DNA of 64,000 bases, from assembly GCF_015767275.1 (NCBI RefSeq), contig NZ_JADWMY010000004.1:124001-188000 (forward strand). Direction: 5' to 3'. This DNA is from Herbaspirillum sp. AP02 (lineage in GTDB: Bacteria; Pseudomonadota; Gammaproteobacteria; Burkholderiales; Burkholderiaceae_D). The translations under genes were made by a program, and so were the position numbers. Shown here one piece after another: positions 31,114-39,524 of the stretch. A model generated the notes under the pieces. That model was given only the letters and a program-made list of their open reading frames with translations, was not told where the DNA came from and did not search any database. The first letter of the stretch is position 1; the number at the start of each line of letters is the position of its first letter.

Positions 31114-33078
31114 TCAGGCCTTGGTCGAGAGCGGCACGCCGGTCAGATAACCGACCGTGGCGCCGAAGCGATCCTTGTAGTTGGCCCGTACCAGCGGATC
31201 GAGCTTGTCCTTGACCTTGTCGTGCAAGCCCTTCTCCCAGTCACCGGCGTGCTGGAAGTTGCTCATGACGTAGGTCCAGCCGTGGATTTCATCGACTGCA
31301 TGCAGACCGGTCGATTCGGCACCGGCCGGGCAGGACAGCACGCGGGTGAGCGCCTTGGTATCGACGTTGTAGGCCCACAGGAAGTTGTTGACGTGCATGC
31401 CGCTGTCTTCGCCGATGAAGAGCGTGCGCAGCTTTTCGGAGAACTTGATGTTGTCCGGATTGGCGATGTGTTCCTGGTCGGCCAGGTTGCCCAGGGCATC
31501 CGGGGTCTTCAGGTCCACGCCCACCAGTGCGGCCGGCGGGGCCATGTCGATGGCCACCCATTCGCTGTCGATGACATTGCCGCCGGCATCGCGCTGGCCG
31601 CCGCGCAGGTTCAGCGCATACACGGCACCGGCCTTGGGGCCTTCGACCTTGATGTGGCCGGAGCCGTTGAGCATCGAGGTCTGGATATACGACATGGCCG
31701 AATAGGCGATCTTGTCGCGGGCGTTGACGGTGGTGCCTTCCATCTTGGTGAAGCCCAGGCTGCCACCAGCCAGGGCGGCGTAGCGGTGGGTTTCCAGGAA
31801 GGCGGCGGCCTTCTGCATGCCCGGCTTGACGCGCACCCAGTTGAACTTGCCGTTGAAGGGAATCCTGGAGAAGGAACCGTCGGCCGGGTCGGTGGTGCGG
31901 ATATCCATGATGTCGGAGGCCTTGTAGCGCTCGGCCATGGCCTTGACTTCGGCACTGGTGGCGCTGCCCAGGCGCACCCAGGACAGCTTGCCGGCGCCCG
32001 GGCCGACGCCCGAGACCTGCTCCCAGCGGGCCACATAGAGCGTGCCGGAGGACAGGTCGGCAGGGCGATCGGCGACGAACATGAACAGGCCGCCATTGGT
32101 GGCGTCGTCGCCCATCAGGACGGTGCGCTGGTCCGGCATGACCTGCACCAGTTCGTGCGAAATACGGCCCAGGCAGTAATGCTTCTTGATGGAGCCGGTG
32201 CCGTCCGGATTGACCGTCACTTCCGGCAGATGGCCGTAGTGGTAGGGGTTGGCGCGGTTTTCGTCGCCGTACAGGTTCTTGCTGAAGGCCTTGAACTGCG
32301 GGTTGGCGGCGATGGCCGAGGCGTCCGGTTCATATTCTTCCGAGGACAGGTGCGTATTCCAGGGCGACAGGCTGGCCCCGCAGGTGATCCACAGGCCGTT
32401 GACCTGGGAGGTATCGACGTTGTGGTATTGCACCAGCGACAGCTTGCCCGAGGACGGGTCCTGGTCCAGGGTGAGCACGGCGATCGGGGAAGGCAACTGG
32501 CCGTACATGGCGGCCTGCTTCTGGTCGCGGGTGGTGTATTCGAATTGCACCACGGCAAACACCGCATTGCCCTTCACGCCGGGGACCTTGGCGCCCTGCA
32601 CGGTCAACAGCGACGAGCCGTCCGGGCAGTCCGAGAAGAACTGGCGCTCACGGCCCGCCACCGAGCGGTCGACGATGGGCTGGTTGTTGATGTCCAGGTA
32701 GCCGCCGGCCAGGATGCTGCCACCACGGCCGTCCGGCACCATGTCGCCGGTCATGAAGAAGGGCTGGTAGGCCAGCTTGTAGCTTTGCTTGCTGCCGTCG
32801 GCGAAGCTCACTTCCAGGGCCGAACCGACGGTGGTGGAGGCCATTGCGGCCGGATTGTCCAGGGTCGGGGCCGGCATGCCGGTGAAGCGCGCCGAGGCGA
32901 AGGGCTTGCCGGCACCGGGCGTGGCGCAAGCGGCCAGCAGCGCACTGGCGGACAGGCCACCGGCCAGCGGCAGCAACGGCGCGGCGGTAAATGCCTTGAG
33001 CAGGCTGCGGCGGCCGGCTTGCGGCTGGTCGGCGGCTTGGATGCCGGGTTGGATGGCGGTGGGGGCAGGCTGTCTCAT
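31114..33078 (-). CDS. phoX: PhoX-family (DUF839) alkaline phosphatase, Tat-exported
   Basis: 654 residues. The N-terminus carries a twin-arginine signal (RRSLLKAFTAAPLLPLAGG) followed by a lipobox-like ALLAAC, so it may be a Tat-exported lipoprotein. The body fits PhoX/DUF839: GDMVPDGRGGSILAGGYL, SPWNTHLSSEEYEPD (calcium and iron ligands), HELVQVMPD, and LFIGEDSGMHVNN near the end. PhoX enzymes are Ca/Fe phosphomonoesterases released under phosphate starvation. The ATG at 33078 has a GGAG site nine bases upstream; an in-frame GTG at 33105 is the alternative. A Pho box lies about 110 bp upstream. Confidence 0.88.
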   Translation of the reverse strand: MRQPAPTAIQPGIQAADQPQAGRRSLLKAFTAAPLLPLAGGLSASALLAACATPGAGKPFASARFTGMPAPTLDNPAAMASTTVGSALEVSFADGSKQSYKLAYQPFFMTGDMVPDGRGGSILAGGYLDINNQPIVDRSVAGRERQFFSDCPDGSSLLTVQGAKVPGVKGNAVFAVVQFEYTTRDQKQAAMYGQLPSPIAVLTLDQDPSSGKLSLVQYHNVDTSQVNGLWITCGASLSPWNTHLSSEEYEPDASAIAANPQFKAFSKNLYGDENRANPYHYGHLPEVTVNPDGTGSIKKHYCLGRISHELVQVMPDQRTVLMGDDATNGGLFMFVADRPADLSSGTLYVARWEQVSGVGPGAGKLSWVRLGSATSAEVKAMAERYKASDIMDIRTTDPADGSFSRIPFNGKFNWVRVKPGMQKAAAFLETHRYAALAGGSLGFTKMEGTTVNARDKIAYSAMSYIQTSMLNGSGHIKVEGPKAGAVYALNLRGGQRDAGGNVIDSEWVAIDMAPPAALVGVDLKTPDALGNLADQEHIANPDNIKFSEKLRTLFIGEDSGMHVNNFLWAYNVDTKALTRVLSCPAGAESTGLHAVDEIHGWTYVMSNFQHAGDWEKGLHDKVKDKLDPLVRANYKDRFGATVGYLTGVPLSTKA

Positions 33079-33187
33079 CTTGGGTTTCTCCGTATTAAGC
33101 GACACATGGTCGGCACTCAGCAGGCGGCGGCCGGTGAGGCCGTCAGGCGTTTGTCAGTCAAACAAGCGCGCCGATGGTAGCGAGCAA

Positions 33188-33205
33188 AGATGACAGGCCC
33201 GTGAC
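33188..33205 (-). promoter_or_regulatory. Probable Pho box for phoX
   Basis: On the minus strand CCGTCAC-GGGC-CTGTCAT matches the PhoB tandem CTGTCAT-N4-CTGTCAT: the second half is perfect and the first matches at 5 of 7. A TACCAT -10-like element lies about 10 bp downstream, a normal distance for PhoB activation. Confidence 0.6.
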
Positions 33206-33230
33206 GGGGATGAAACTCCCCTGCTCCTCT

Positions 33231-33236
33231 TGTATA
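33231..33236 (+). promoter_or_regulatory. prfB -10 element
   Basis: A perfect TATAAT hexamer 30 bp before the prfB start codon. The -35 region is poor, which is usual in this GC-rich genome. Confidence 0.5.
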
Positions 33237-33266
33237 ATGTGCGGTTTGATCGCAAAAGAAACCATC

Positions 33267-34371
33267 ATGGAAGCAGAACGCCTCAATTCCCTCCAATCCT
33301 TGCTCGACGATCTGGCCACCCGCGCCATCGAGCTACGGAGGTATCTTTGACTTCGATGTGAAGTCGGAGAAACTCGAGCAAGTCAACGCCGAACTGGAAG
33401 ACCCCAACGTCTGGAACGACCAGAAGCGGGCCCAGGACCTCGGCAAGGAAAAGAAATCGCTGGAAGCGATCGTCCACACCCTCATCAAGATCGACAGTGA
33501 ACTCACCGATGCCCGCGACCTCTTCGAGATGGCACGCGAGGAAAAGGACGAGGACACCATCGTCGCCATCGAGGCCGATACCGAGAACCTGAAGAAGCTG
33601 GTGGAAGAGATGGAATTCCGCCGCATGTTCAGCGGCCCCATGGACGCCAACAACTGCTTCATCGACATCCAGGCCGGCGCCGGTGGTACCGAAGCCCAGG
33701 ACTGGGCTTCCATGCTGCTGCGCCAGTATCTGCGCTATTGCGAGCGCAAGGGCTTCAAGGCCGAGATCATGGAACAGTCCGACGGTGAAGTGGCCGGCAT
33801 CAAGACCGCCACCATCAAGGTCGAGGGCGACTACGCCTATGGCTTCCTGCGCACCGAGACCGGCGTGCACCGCCTGGTGCGCAAGTCGCCGTTCGACTCC
33901 TCCAATGGCCGCCACACCTCGTTCTCCAGCCTGTTCGTCTACCCCGAGGTGGATGAATCCTTCGAGATCGAGATCAACCCGGCCGACGTGCGCGTGGATA
34001 CCTACCGCGCCTCCGGTGCCGGTGGCCAGCACATCAACAAGACCGACTCCGCCGTGCGCCTGACGCACGGTCCCTCGGGCATCGTCGTGCAATGCCAGAA
34101 CGACCGCAGCCAGCACCGCAACCGGGCCGAAGCCTGGGACATGCTGCGCGCCAAGCTGTTCGAACTGGAACTGCGCAAGCGCATGAGCGAGCAACAGAAG
34201 CTGGAAGACTCCAAGACCGACGTCGGCTGGGGCCACCAGATCCGCTCCTACGTGCTGGACCAGTCCCGCATCAAGGACCTGCGCACCAACTTCGAAACCG
34301 GCAACACCAAGGCCGTGCTTGATGGCGACATCGACGACTTCATCGCAGCCTCGCTGAAACAGGGCGTCTGA
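33267..34371 (+). CDS. prfB: Peptide chain release factor 2, with programmed +1 frameshift
   Basis: Recognises UGA and UAA stop codons and releases the peptide. Translation starts at ATG 33267, reads 27 codons to CTT (33345-33347), meets an in-frame TGA (33348-33350), and continues in the +1 frame from GAC (33349). The joined product is 367 residues. The tripeptide anticodon SPF (in [14 protein letters not shown]) and the catalytic GGQ (in [12 protein letters not shown]) are both present. Annotation from 33358 alone would lose the N-terminus. lysS follows. Confidence 0.97.
33337..33351 (+). promoter_or_regulatory. prfB autoregulatory frameshift site
   Basis: Internal Shine-Dalgarno GGAGG (33337-33341), three spacer bases TAT, then CTT-TGA-C. 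This is the standard RF2 slippage arrangement: low RF2 slows reading of the UGA and lets the ribosome shift +1 on CTTT. Confidence 0.96.
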
Positions 34372-34377
34372 TCCACA

Positions 34378-34404
34378 CCGGCCGCGCAGCCCTTGCGCGG
34401 CCGG
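34378..34404 (+). other. Hairpin between prfB and lysS
   Basis: CCGGCCGCGC pairs with GCGCGGCCGG (10 bp, loop 7 nt) just after the prfB stop. No T-run follows, so it is more likely a processing or attenuation element than a full terminator. The two genes may still be co-transcribed. Confidence 0.4.
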
Positions 34405-34445
34405 CCGCTGACTGAGCTACCGTTCAAACCTCAAGAATTCCAACC

Positions 34446-35987
34446 ATGACCACGCAAAACACCCCCGCCGCCCAGCCGGCAGCCGACGAGAACAGCATCA
34501 TCGCCGAGCGCCGCGCCAAGCTGGCCGCCATCCGCGAACAGGGTATCGCCTTCCCCAACGATTTCCGTCCGGCCAACAATGCCGCGGACCTGCACGCGCA
34601 ATACGACGACTTCGAGAACGAAGCGCTGGAAGCCGAACCGGTGACCGTCACCGTGGCCGGCCGCATGATGTTGAAGCGGGTCATGGGCAAGGCGGCCTTC
34701 GCCACCCTGCAGGACGCCTCTGGCGTGCGCGCCGATGGCCGCATCCAGCTCTACGTGACCCGTGACGTCACCGGCGAAGACGCCATGGCCGCCTTCAAGC
34801 ATTACGACCTGGGCGACATCCTGGGCGCCGAAGGTACCCTCTTCAAGACCAAGACCGGTGAGCTGTCGGTGAAGGTCACCAAGCTCAAGCTGATCACCAA
34901 GTCGCTGCGCCCGCTGCCCGACAAGTTCCACGGCCTGGCCGACCAGGAAATGAAGTACCGCCAGCGCTACGTCGACCTGATCATGAGCGAGGAAACCCGC
35001 CGCACCTTCAAGGCCCGTACCGCCGCGATGTCGTCGATCCGCCGCTTCATGGAAACCAACGGTTTCATGGAAGTGGAAACCCCGATGCTGCACCCCATCC
35101 CGGGCGGCGCCGCGGCCAAGCCCTTCATCACCCACCACAATGCGCTGGACATGCAGATGTTCATGCGTATCGCCCCTGAGCTGTACCTGAAGCGCCTGGT
35201 GGTGGGTGGATTCGAGCGCGTCTTCGAGGTCAACCGCAACTTCCGCAATGAAGGCGTCTCGCCGCGTCACAACCCTGAGTTCACGATGATGGAGTTCTAC
35301 GCCGCCTACGTGGATTACCAGTGGCTGATGGGCTTCACCGAACAGGTGATCCGCCAGGCCGCCATCGATGCCCACGGCACCGCCGTGCTGACCTACCAGG
35401 GCCGCGAGCTGGACCTGTCCAAGCCCTTCGACCGCCTGACCATCACCGGCGCCATCCTCAAGTACGCGCCCAACTACACCGCCGAGCAACTGGCCGACAT
35501 CGACTTCCTGCGCACCGAACTGAAGAAGTTCGGCGTCAAGGCCGATCAGGCCCCGCTGGCCGCCGCCGGCATCGGCGCGCTGCAACTGGCGCTGTTCGAG
35601 GAAACCGCCGAGTCGCAGCTGTGGAACCCGACCTACATCATCGACTACCCGGTCGAAGTCTCGCCGCTGGCGCGCGCCTCCGACACGGTGCCGGGCATCA
35701 CCGAGCGCTTCGAACTGTTCATCACCGGCCGTGAAATCGCGAACGGTTTTTCCGAGTTGAACGACGCCGAAGACCAGGCCGCCCGCTTCCAGGCCCAGGT
35801 GGCCGCCAAGGATGCCGGCGACGAGGAAGCCATGTACTACGACGCCGACTACATCCGCGCCCTGGAATACGGCATGCCCCCGGCCGGCGGCTGCGGCATC
35901 GGCATCGACCGCCTGATGATGCTCATCACCGATTCGCCCAACATCCGTGACGTGATCCTGTTCCCGCACCTGCGCCGCGAAGACTGA
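34446..35987 (+). CDS. lysS: Lysyl-tRNA synthetase (class II)
   Basis: Charges tRNA-Lys with lysine. 513 residues, with an N-terminal OB-fold anticodon-binding domain (about 60-185) and a class II catalytic domain. Motif 2 is [20 protein letters not shown] and motif 3 is [16 protein letters not shown] near the C-terminus. The prfB-lysS order is conserved across many proteobacteria. A strong terminator follows. Confidence 0.98.
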   Translation: MTTQNTPAAQPAADENSIIAERRAKLAAIREQGIAFPNDFRPANNAADLHAQYDDFENEALEAEPVTVTVAGRMMLKRVMGKAAFATLQDASGVRADGRIQLYVTRDVTGEDAMAAFKHYDLGDILGAEGTLFKTKTGELSVKVTKLKLITKSLRPLPDKFHGLADQEMKYRQRYVDLIMSEETRRTFKARTAAMSSIRRFMETNGFMEVETPMLHPIPGGAAAKPFITHHNALDMQMFMRIAPELYLKRLVVGGFERVFEVNRNFRNEGVSPRHNPEFTMMEFYAAYVDYQWLMGFTEQVIRQAAIDAHGTAVLTYQGRELDLSKPFDRLTITGAILKYAPNYTAEQLADIDFLRTELKKFGVKADQAPLAAAGIGALQLALFEETAESQLWNPTYIIDYPVEVSPLARASDTVPGITERFELFITGREIANGFSELNDAEDQAARFQAQVAAKDAGDEEAMYYDADYIRALEYGMPPAGGCGIGIDRLMMLITDSPNIRDVILFPHLRRED

Positions 35988-36022
35988 TGGCAGGGAGTTG
36001 ACTGCCAGGCGTTGAAACCCCA

Positions 36023-36051
36023 GGGGGACGGCAGCATTGCCGTCCCCCTTT
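36023..36051 (+). terminator. Rho-independent terminator of lysS
   Basis: A perfect 11 bp stem GGGGGACGGCA/TGCCGTCCCCC with loop GCAT, followed by TTTC. Confidence 0.85.
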
Positions 36052-36272
36052 CATTTGCCGCACCATTTTCCGCCTCCCGCGCCCTCTCCTCTGCACTGGG
36101 GCCCGCACGGCGGGATAGCTGTTGTCATCCCGCAAACCCGTCCCCCGCGCTGCCCTTGCCTCATTACAAGTTTTTACAACTGACACAGAATCGGGATTTT
36201 TTTTGGCCGATGACCACTCCATAATCCAGTCATCCAATCTTCAACAACAAGAGAACAACTAGAGAGGTCATC

Positions 36273-36944
36273 ATGGAAACCAACACTACACAAAACCTGA
36301 ACCCGAGCAACAACGCCGTCGCCAAGACATCTTCTGGTCGCCTGCATCCCCTGATGGCCGGTGCCGCCGTCGCCGTGATCCTGGTCAGCCTGATTGGCGT
36401 GGCCGCCATGACCGGCCTGTTGCCCACGTCCAAGAGCGAGAATTCTCCGCAGCAACTGGCAGCGCTGGATCAGAATGCACAAGCGCCGGGCACGCCGGCC
36501 AATGCCGTGGCAGCCCAGCAGCAGGCCCAGCGCTCGCCGTCCTACCAGCCGCAGCAATCGGCCTATCCGGCCCAGGCTGCCGCGCCGGCGGTACAACGCG
36601 CTGCGGCCGTCTGCAATAGCTGCGGTGAAGTGGTCAGCGTACGCGCCGTACGCCACGCTGCCCCCACCAGCGGTGTGGGCATTGCCGGTGGCGCCGTGGT
36701 CGGTGGCCTGCTGGGTAACCAGATCGGCGGCGGCACTGGCCGCACCCTGGCCACCATCGCCGGCGCAGTCGGCGGCGGCTATGCCGGCAACGAAGTCGAA
36801 AAGAACGTGCGCGCCACCACCAGCTATGTGGTTGATGTACGCATGGAAAACGGCAAGACCCGCAGCTTCTCGCAGAGTAATGAGAACTGGCGCGTCGGCG
36901 ACCAGGTGCGCGTGGTCAACGGCCATCTGGAAGGCCGTGGCTGA
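36273..36944 (+). CDS. Glycine zipper 2TM domain protein
   Basis: 223 residues. One N-terminal membrane anchor (about 27-47, AGAAVAVILVSLIGVAAM), a low-complexity Gln/Ala/Pro linker, a CNSCGEVVSVRAV segment, then a glycine zipper (GIAGGAVVGGLLGNQIGGG) and a short beta domain ending in WRVGDQVRVVNG. Glycine-zipper 2TM proteins of the SlyB/Pcp type affect envelope integrity, but this one has an uncleaved anchor instead of a lipobox. A good terminator follows, so it is monocistronic. Confidence 0.82.
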   Translation: METNTTQNLNPSNNAVAKTSSGRLHPLMAGAAVAVILVSLIGVAAMTGLLPTSKSENSPQQLAALDQNAQAPGTPANAVAAQQQAQRSPSYQPQQSAYPAQAAAPAVQRAAAVCNSCGEVVSVRAVRHAAPTSGVGIAGGAVVGGLLGNQIGGGTGRTLATIAGAVGGGYAGNEVEKNVRATTSYVVDVRMENGKTRSFSQSNENWRVGDQVRVVNGHLEGRG

Positions 36945-36976
36945 TCCCCTCCACAGGTCCTAGTCCCTCCTGATCA

Positions 36977-37006
36977 CCCTTCGCATCCCGGTGCGAAGGG
37001 TTTTTT
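36977..37006 (+). terminator. Rho-independent terminator of the glycine-zipper gene
   Basis: CCCTTCGCA (36977-36985) pairs with TGCGAAGGG (36992-37000), loop 6 nt, followed by six T. Confidence 0.93.
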
Positions 37007-37379
37007 GCCGTTTGAATCAAACGATACCTTGGTAAATTTGTCTATTATTGTTGTCTAGTGGAAAATAATACTGAACCAAAAGCCAAGTGTTGTGCACCAA
37101 CTGCAGTGCAGTGACGTTATCGTGTCATGATTCGGTCATATTCCTGCCGGTTGGCAAGACCTGCCTCCCCTCAGCCGGCACCATGGGAATGTTATCGATA
37201 AACGCTGGAAACATTTTCCTCTGGCAGTTAGACTTCCGCAAAAAGTCACCGCCAGGACAGCAGCGGAATTAGTAGCCGGGAAACAGAACGCGATCAAGCG
37301 TCTGCCCGCTTACTCGTATTGAACGGGGGGCGAACGATTCGCCAAAACGCGCTAATGGCGCGAATGCGTTTGAAGATTT
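37007..37379. other. AT-rich intergenic region before the esterase gene
   Basis: 373 bp with no convincing gene. A short reading frame near 37087-37272 lacks a ribosome-binding site and coding character. The stretch 37020-37080 is very AT-rich and holds two copies of TTGTCTA (37038 and 37051, 13 bp apart), so it is probably the promoter or regulator site of the esterase gene, with a long leader. Confidence 0.5.
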
Positions 37380-38291
37380 ATGGACTCACAGTCATCCACC
37401 GACAGCAGCACGCAGGTCGCCGAGGCCCGCAATGACGACCGCCATGGCGGTCCCCACAAGGATCATGCGGTCATCCTGCTGCACGGCCTGTGCGGCTCAC
37501 AGCTCGAAATGGGCTCGATCCCCAAGCAGCTCAAGAAGGCCGGCTGCACCGTCATTGCTCTGAATATCGACAACTACTCCGCCGCCCTGACCAATCCACG
37601 CGTCTCACCCGATTGGGAATCCTGGTGTGCGGTGGTCGAAAGCCGCGTAGCAAGGCTCAAGGAAGAATTCAGGACCGTTTCCCTGTGTGGCCTTTCCATG
37701 GGCGCCACCCTGGCCCTGGCGGTGGCCGCCCGCAGCAAGGACCTGCTATCGGTGGTGCTGCTCTCGCCGGTGTTGCAATACGATGGCTGGTCGGTGCCGT
37801 GGTACTGGAAGATGTTGACCGTGGTCTATGACATGGGCATCCGCAACTGGTCCTACAAGGAAAGCGAGCCCTACGGCATCAAGAACTACGAGATGCGCCG
37901 TCGCGTCGCCGCCGCCCTGGAAAAGGATGGCGTGGCCGCCGTCGGCGCCGCTTCCCTCCCGGCCCGCCACCTGCGCGCCGCGCTGCGCATGATCGCCTTC
38001 GTCCGCAAATCGCTGCCCCTGGTGCGCACCGATACCCTGATCATCCACTCCATCGACGACGAAACCGCCTCCCCGCGCAATGCCGAGGTGATCCTCCAGC
38101 ACATCAATGCCGAGGTGCGCAAGGTGATCTGGCTGGGTGACTGCTACCACATCATCACGGTGGACAACGAACGCGAGATCGTCACCAACGAGACCGTGAT
38201 GTTCATCAAGCGCAGCATCGAGATCCACGGCAATGAACTGAGCCGCAAGTACCTGGGCCATTCCTCCCCCCTCAAGGATCGCCGTCACTAG
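37380..38291 (+). CDS. Alpha/beta-hydrolase, carboxylesterase type
   Basis: 303 residues, cytosolic. The HG oxyanion segment ILLHGLCGSQ is near residue 33, the nucleophile elbow GLSMGA is near residue 103, the Asp is in IHSIDDETASP, and the His is in GDCYHIITVD. The layout resembles monoacylglycerol lipase/carboxylesterase Est30-type enzymes. The first 25 residues are hydrophilic and look disordered. Substrate unknown. Confidence 0.83.
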   Translation: MDSQSSTDSSTQVAEARNDDRHGGPHKDHAVILLHGLCGSQLEMGSIPKQLKKAGCTVIALNIDNYSAALTNPRVSPDWESWCAVVESRVARLKEEFRTVSLCGLSMGATLALAVAARSKDLLSVVLLSPVLQYDGWSVPWYWKMLTVVYDMGIRNWSYKESEPYGIKNYEMRRRVAAALEKDGVAAVGAASLPARHLRAALRMIAFVRKSLPLVRTDTLIIHSIDDETASPRNAEVILQHINAEVRKVIWLGDCYHIITVDNEREIVTNETVMFIKRSIEIHGNELSRKYLGHSSPLKDRRH

Positions 38292-38314
38292 GCTGATGCG
38301 GCAATACAACGAAG

Positions 38315-38349
38315 CCGGGCCTTCGCCCCCACAAAAAAATGTGGCCCGG
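38315..38349 (+). terminator. Possible terminator after the esterase gene
   Basis: CCGGGCC (38315-38321) pairs with GGCCCGG (38343-38349). The long loop contains a smaller CCACA/TGTGG stem around an A-run, and the structure is followed by TCAGCCTTTTG. Confidence 0.5.
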
Positions 38350-38414
38350 TCAGCCTTTTGAAAGACTTGATTCTTAACATGAGCACATTGCGCGACCGCG
38401 TAATGTGAACGAAG

Positions 38415-38930
38415 ATGAATACGACGCGTCACCCTGCCAAAGCCCTCATGAGCCTGATCAAATTGAAGAACGCCAAGAGCTGGCGTCCGCAAGGCTTCCG
38501 CCCGCTCTATGTCAGCGCCTTCGGATTCGTTGCCGCCTTCGGCTTGCGCTACGCATTGGCGCCCTTCGTGGACGAGGCCCTGTCGATGGTGTTCTTCGCC
38601 GTCAACTGCATCATCATGAGTTACCTGTTCGGCTGCGTGTATTCGCTGGGCCTGCTGGCCATCAGCATCCCCACGGCCATGTTCTTCTTCCGCAAGCCCT
38701 TCTATACGATGGACGGACTCAACGACAAGGACGTCTTCATGATCCTGGTCTACACCATCATCGTGATCACCGCCTCGGTGATCATCGAATGGCTGCAGCG
38801 CGAACGTTATGCGGCCGTCCTGCAACAGCGCGTCTCGGAAACCCGCTACCGCCTGCTCATCGAGTCCGACCAGGCCCGCCGCGCCGAGTACGGCCGCCAG
38901 TTCGAGGGCAGCGCCGGCGACCAGGCCTGA
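38415..38930 (+). CDS. DUF4118-like membrane protein resembling a truncated sensor kinase N-terminus
   Basis: 171 residues. Residues 30-125 form about four membrane segments of the kind seen in the DUF4118 sensor module of KdpD-type kinases. After the last segment comes a helical QQRVSETRYRLLIESD stretch, which is how a PAS domain usually begins in hybrid kinases, but the protein ends about 20 residues later. No kinase domain follows in any frame. It may be a remnant or a free-standing sensor module. The stand-alone receiver gene lies 154 bp downstream. The start has a weak GAACGAAG ribosome-binding site. Confidence 0.65.
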   Translation: MNTTRHPAKALMSLIKLKNAKSWRPQGFRPLYVSAFGFVAAFGLRYALAPFVDEALSMVFFAVNCIIMSYLFGCVYSLGLLAISIPTAMFFFRKPFYTMDGLNDKDVFMILVYTIIVITASVIIEWLQRERYAAVLQQRVSETRYRLLIESDQARRAEYGRQFEGSAGDQA

Positions 38931-39084
38931 ACGCCGCGGCGCAAAACGCCTCCGGACACGGACTGCCCTCGTGTCGCCACAATAGCGCCAGGCAGCCTCG
39001 CCATCAGAACGCCATCAGGAAGCCCCTGATATCCTCCCCCGCCGGCCTCTCCTAAGATGCTCACATCACAGCAAGGAGGCCGCC

Positions 39085-39519
39085 ATGTCCCTGACCCATC
39101 ACCTGCCCCGCATCCTCGTCATCGATGACGACCTCGATGCCATCGAAATGGCCCGCTTTGCGCTCTGGCGCAACCAGCTGCCCTGCCAGTTCGAATGGTT
39201 CGATGATGCCGAACTGGCCAATGCCTCCCTGCTCACGCAAGCCCTGTGCCGCGCCAGGGACCTGCCCACGCTGATCCTGCTGGACCCGCGCAGCTTCCCC
39301 GGCACCGAAGGCTACGAGCTGCTGCGCACCCTGTGCGTGTACCAGACGCTGGCGCATATCCCCTTGGTCTTGTTTACCGCCGCACCCTTGTCCTGCGATT
39401 TTGCCCGTGAACTGGACAGCCGCATCTACTACGCCGCCAAGCCGCAGCGCGCCACCGACTACATGGACCTGGTCACCCAGTGTGTGCAGCAACGCCTGCA
39501 CCAGCCAGAACCGTTGTGA
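39085..39519 (+). CDS. Stand-alone receiver domain (response regulator)
   Basis: 144 residues: a single receiver domain with no output. Key residues are canonical: acidic cluster IDDD (14-16), phospho-acceptor Asp67 in LILLDPRSFPGTEG, Thr in VLFTA and Lys in AAKPQ. It is a paralogue of the gene at 6872, sharing a MARFALWR / FEWFDDAEL stretch just after strand 1, but that copy has Glu at the acceptor position. The start has a good AGGAGG ribosome-binding site (CAAGGAGGCCGCC). It may relay signals for the neighbouring sensor-like protein. Confidence 0.83.
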   Translation: MSLTHHLPRILVIDDDLDAIEMARFALWRNQLPCQFEWFDDAELANASLLTQALCRARDLPTLILLDPRSFPGTEGYELLRTLCVYQTLAHIPLVLFTAAPLSCDFARELDSRIYYAAKPQRATDYMDLVTQCVQQRLHQPEPL

Positions 39520-39524
39520 TTGCG

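Noticed and set aside
37087..37272. Short frame in the intergenic region before the esterase
   Set aside because: No ribosome-binding site, no hydrophobic or domain pattern, and it lies in likely promoter DNA.
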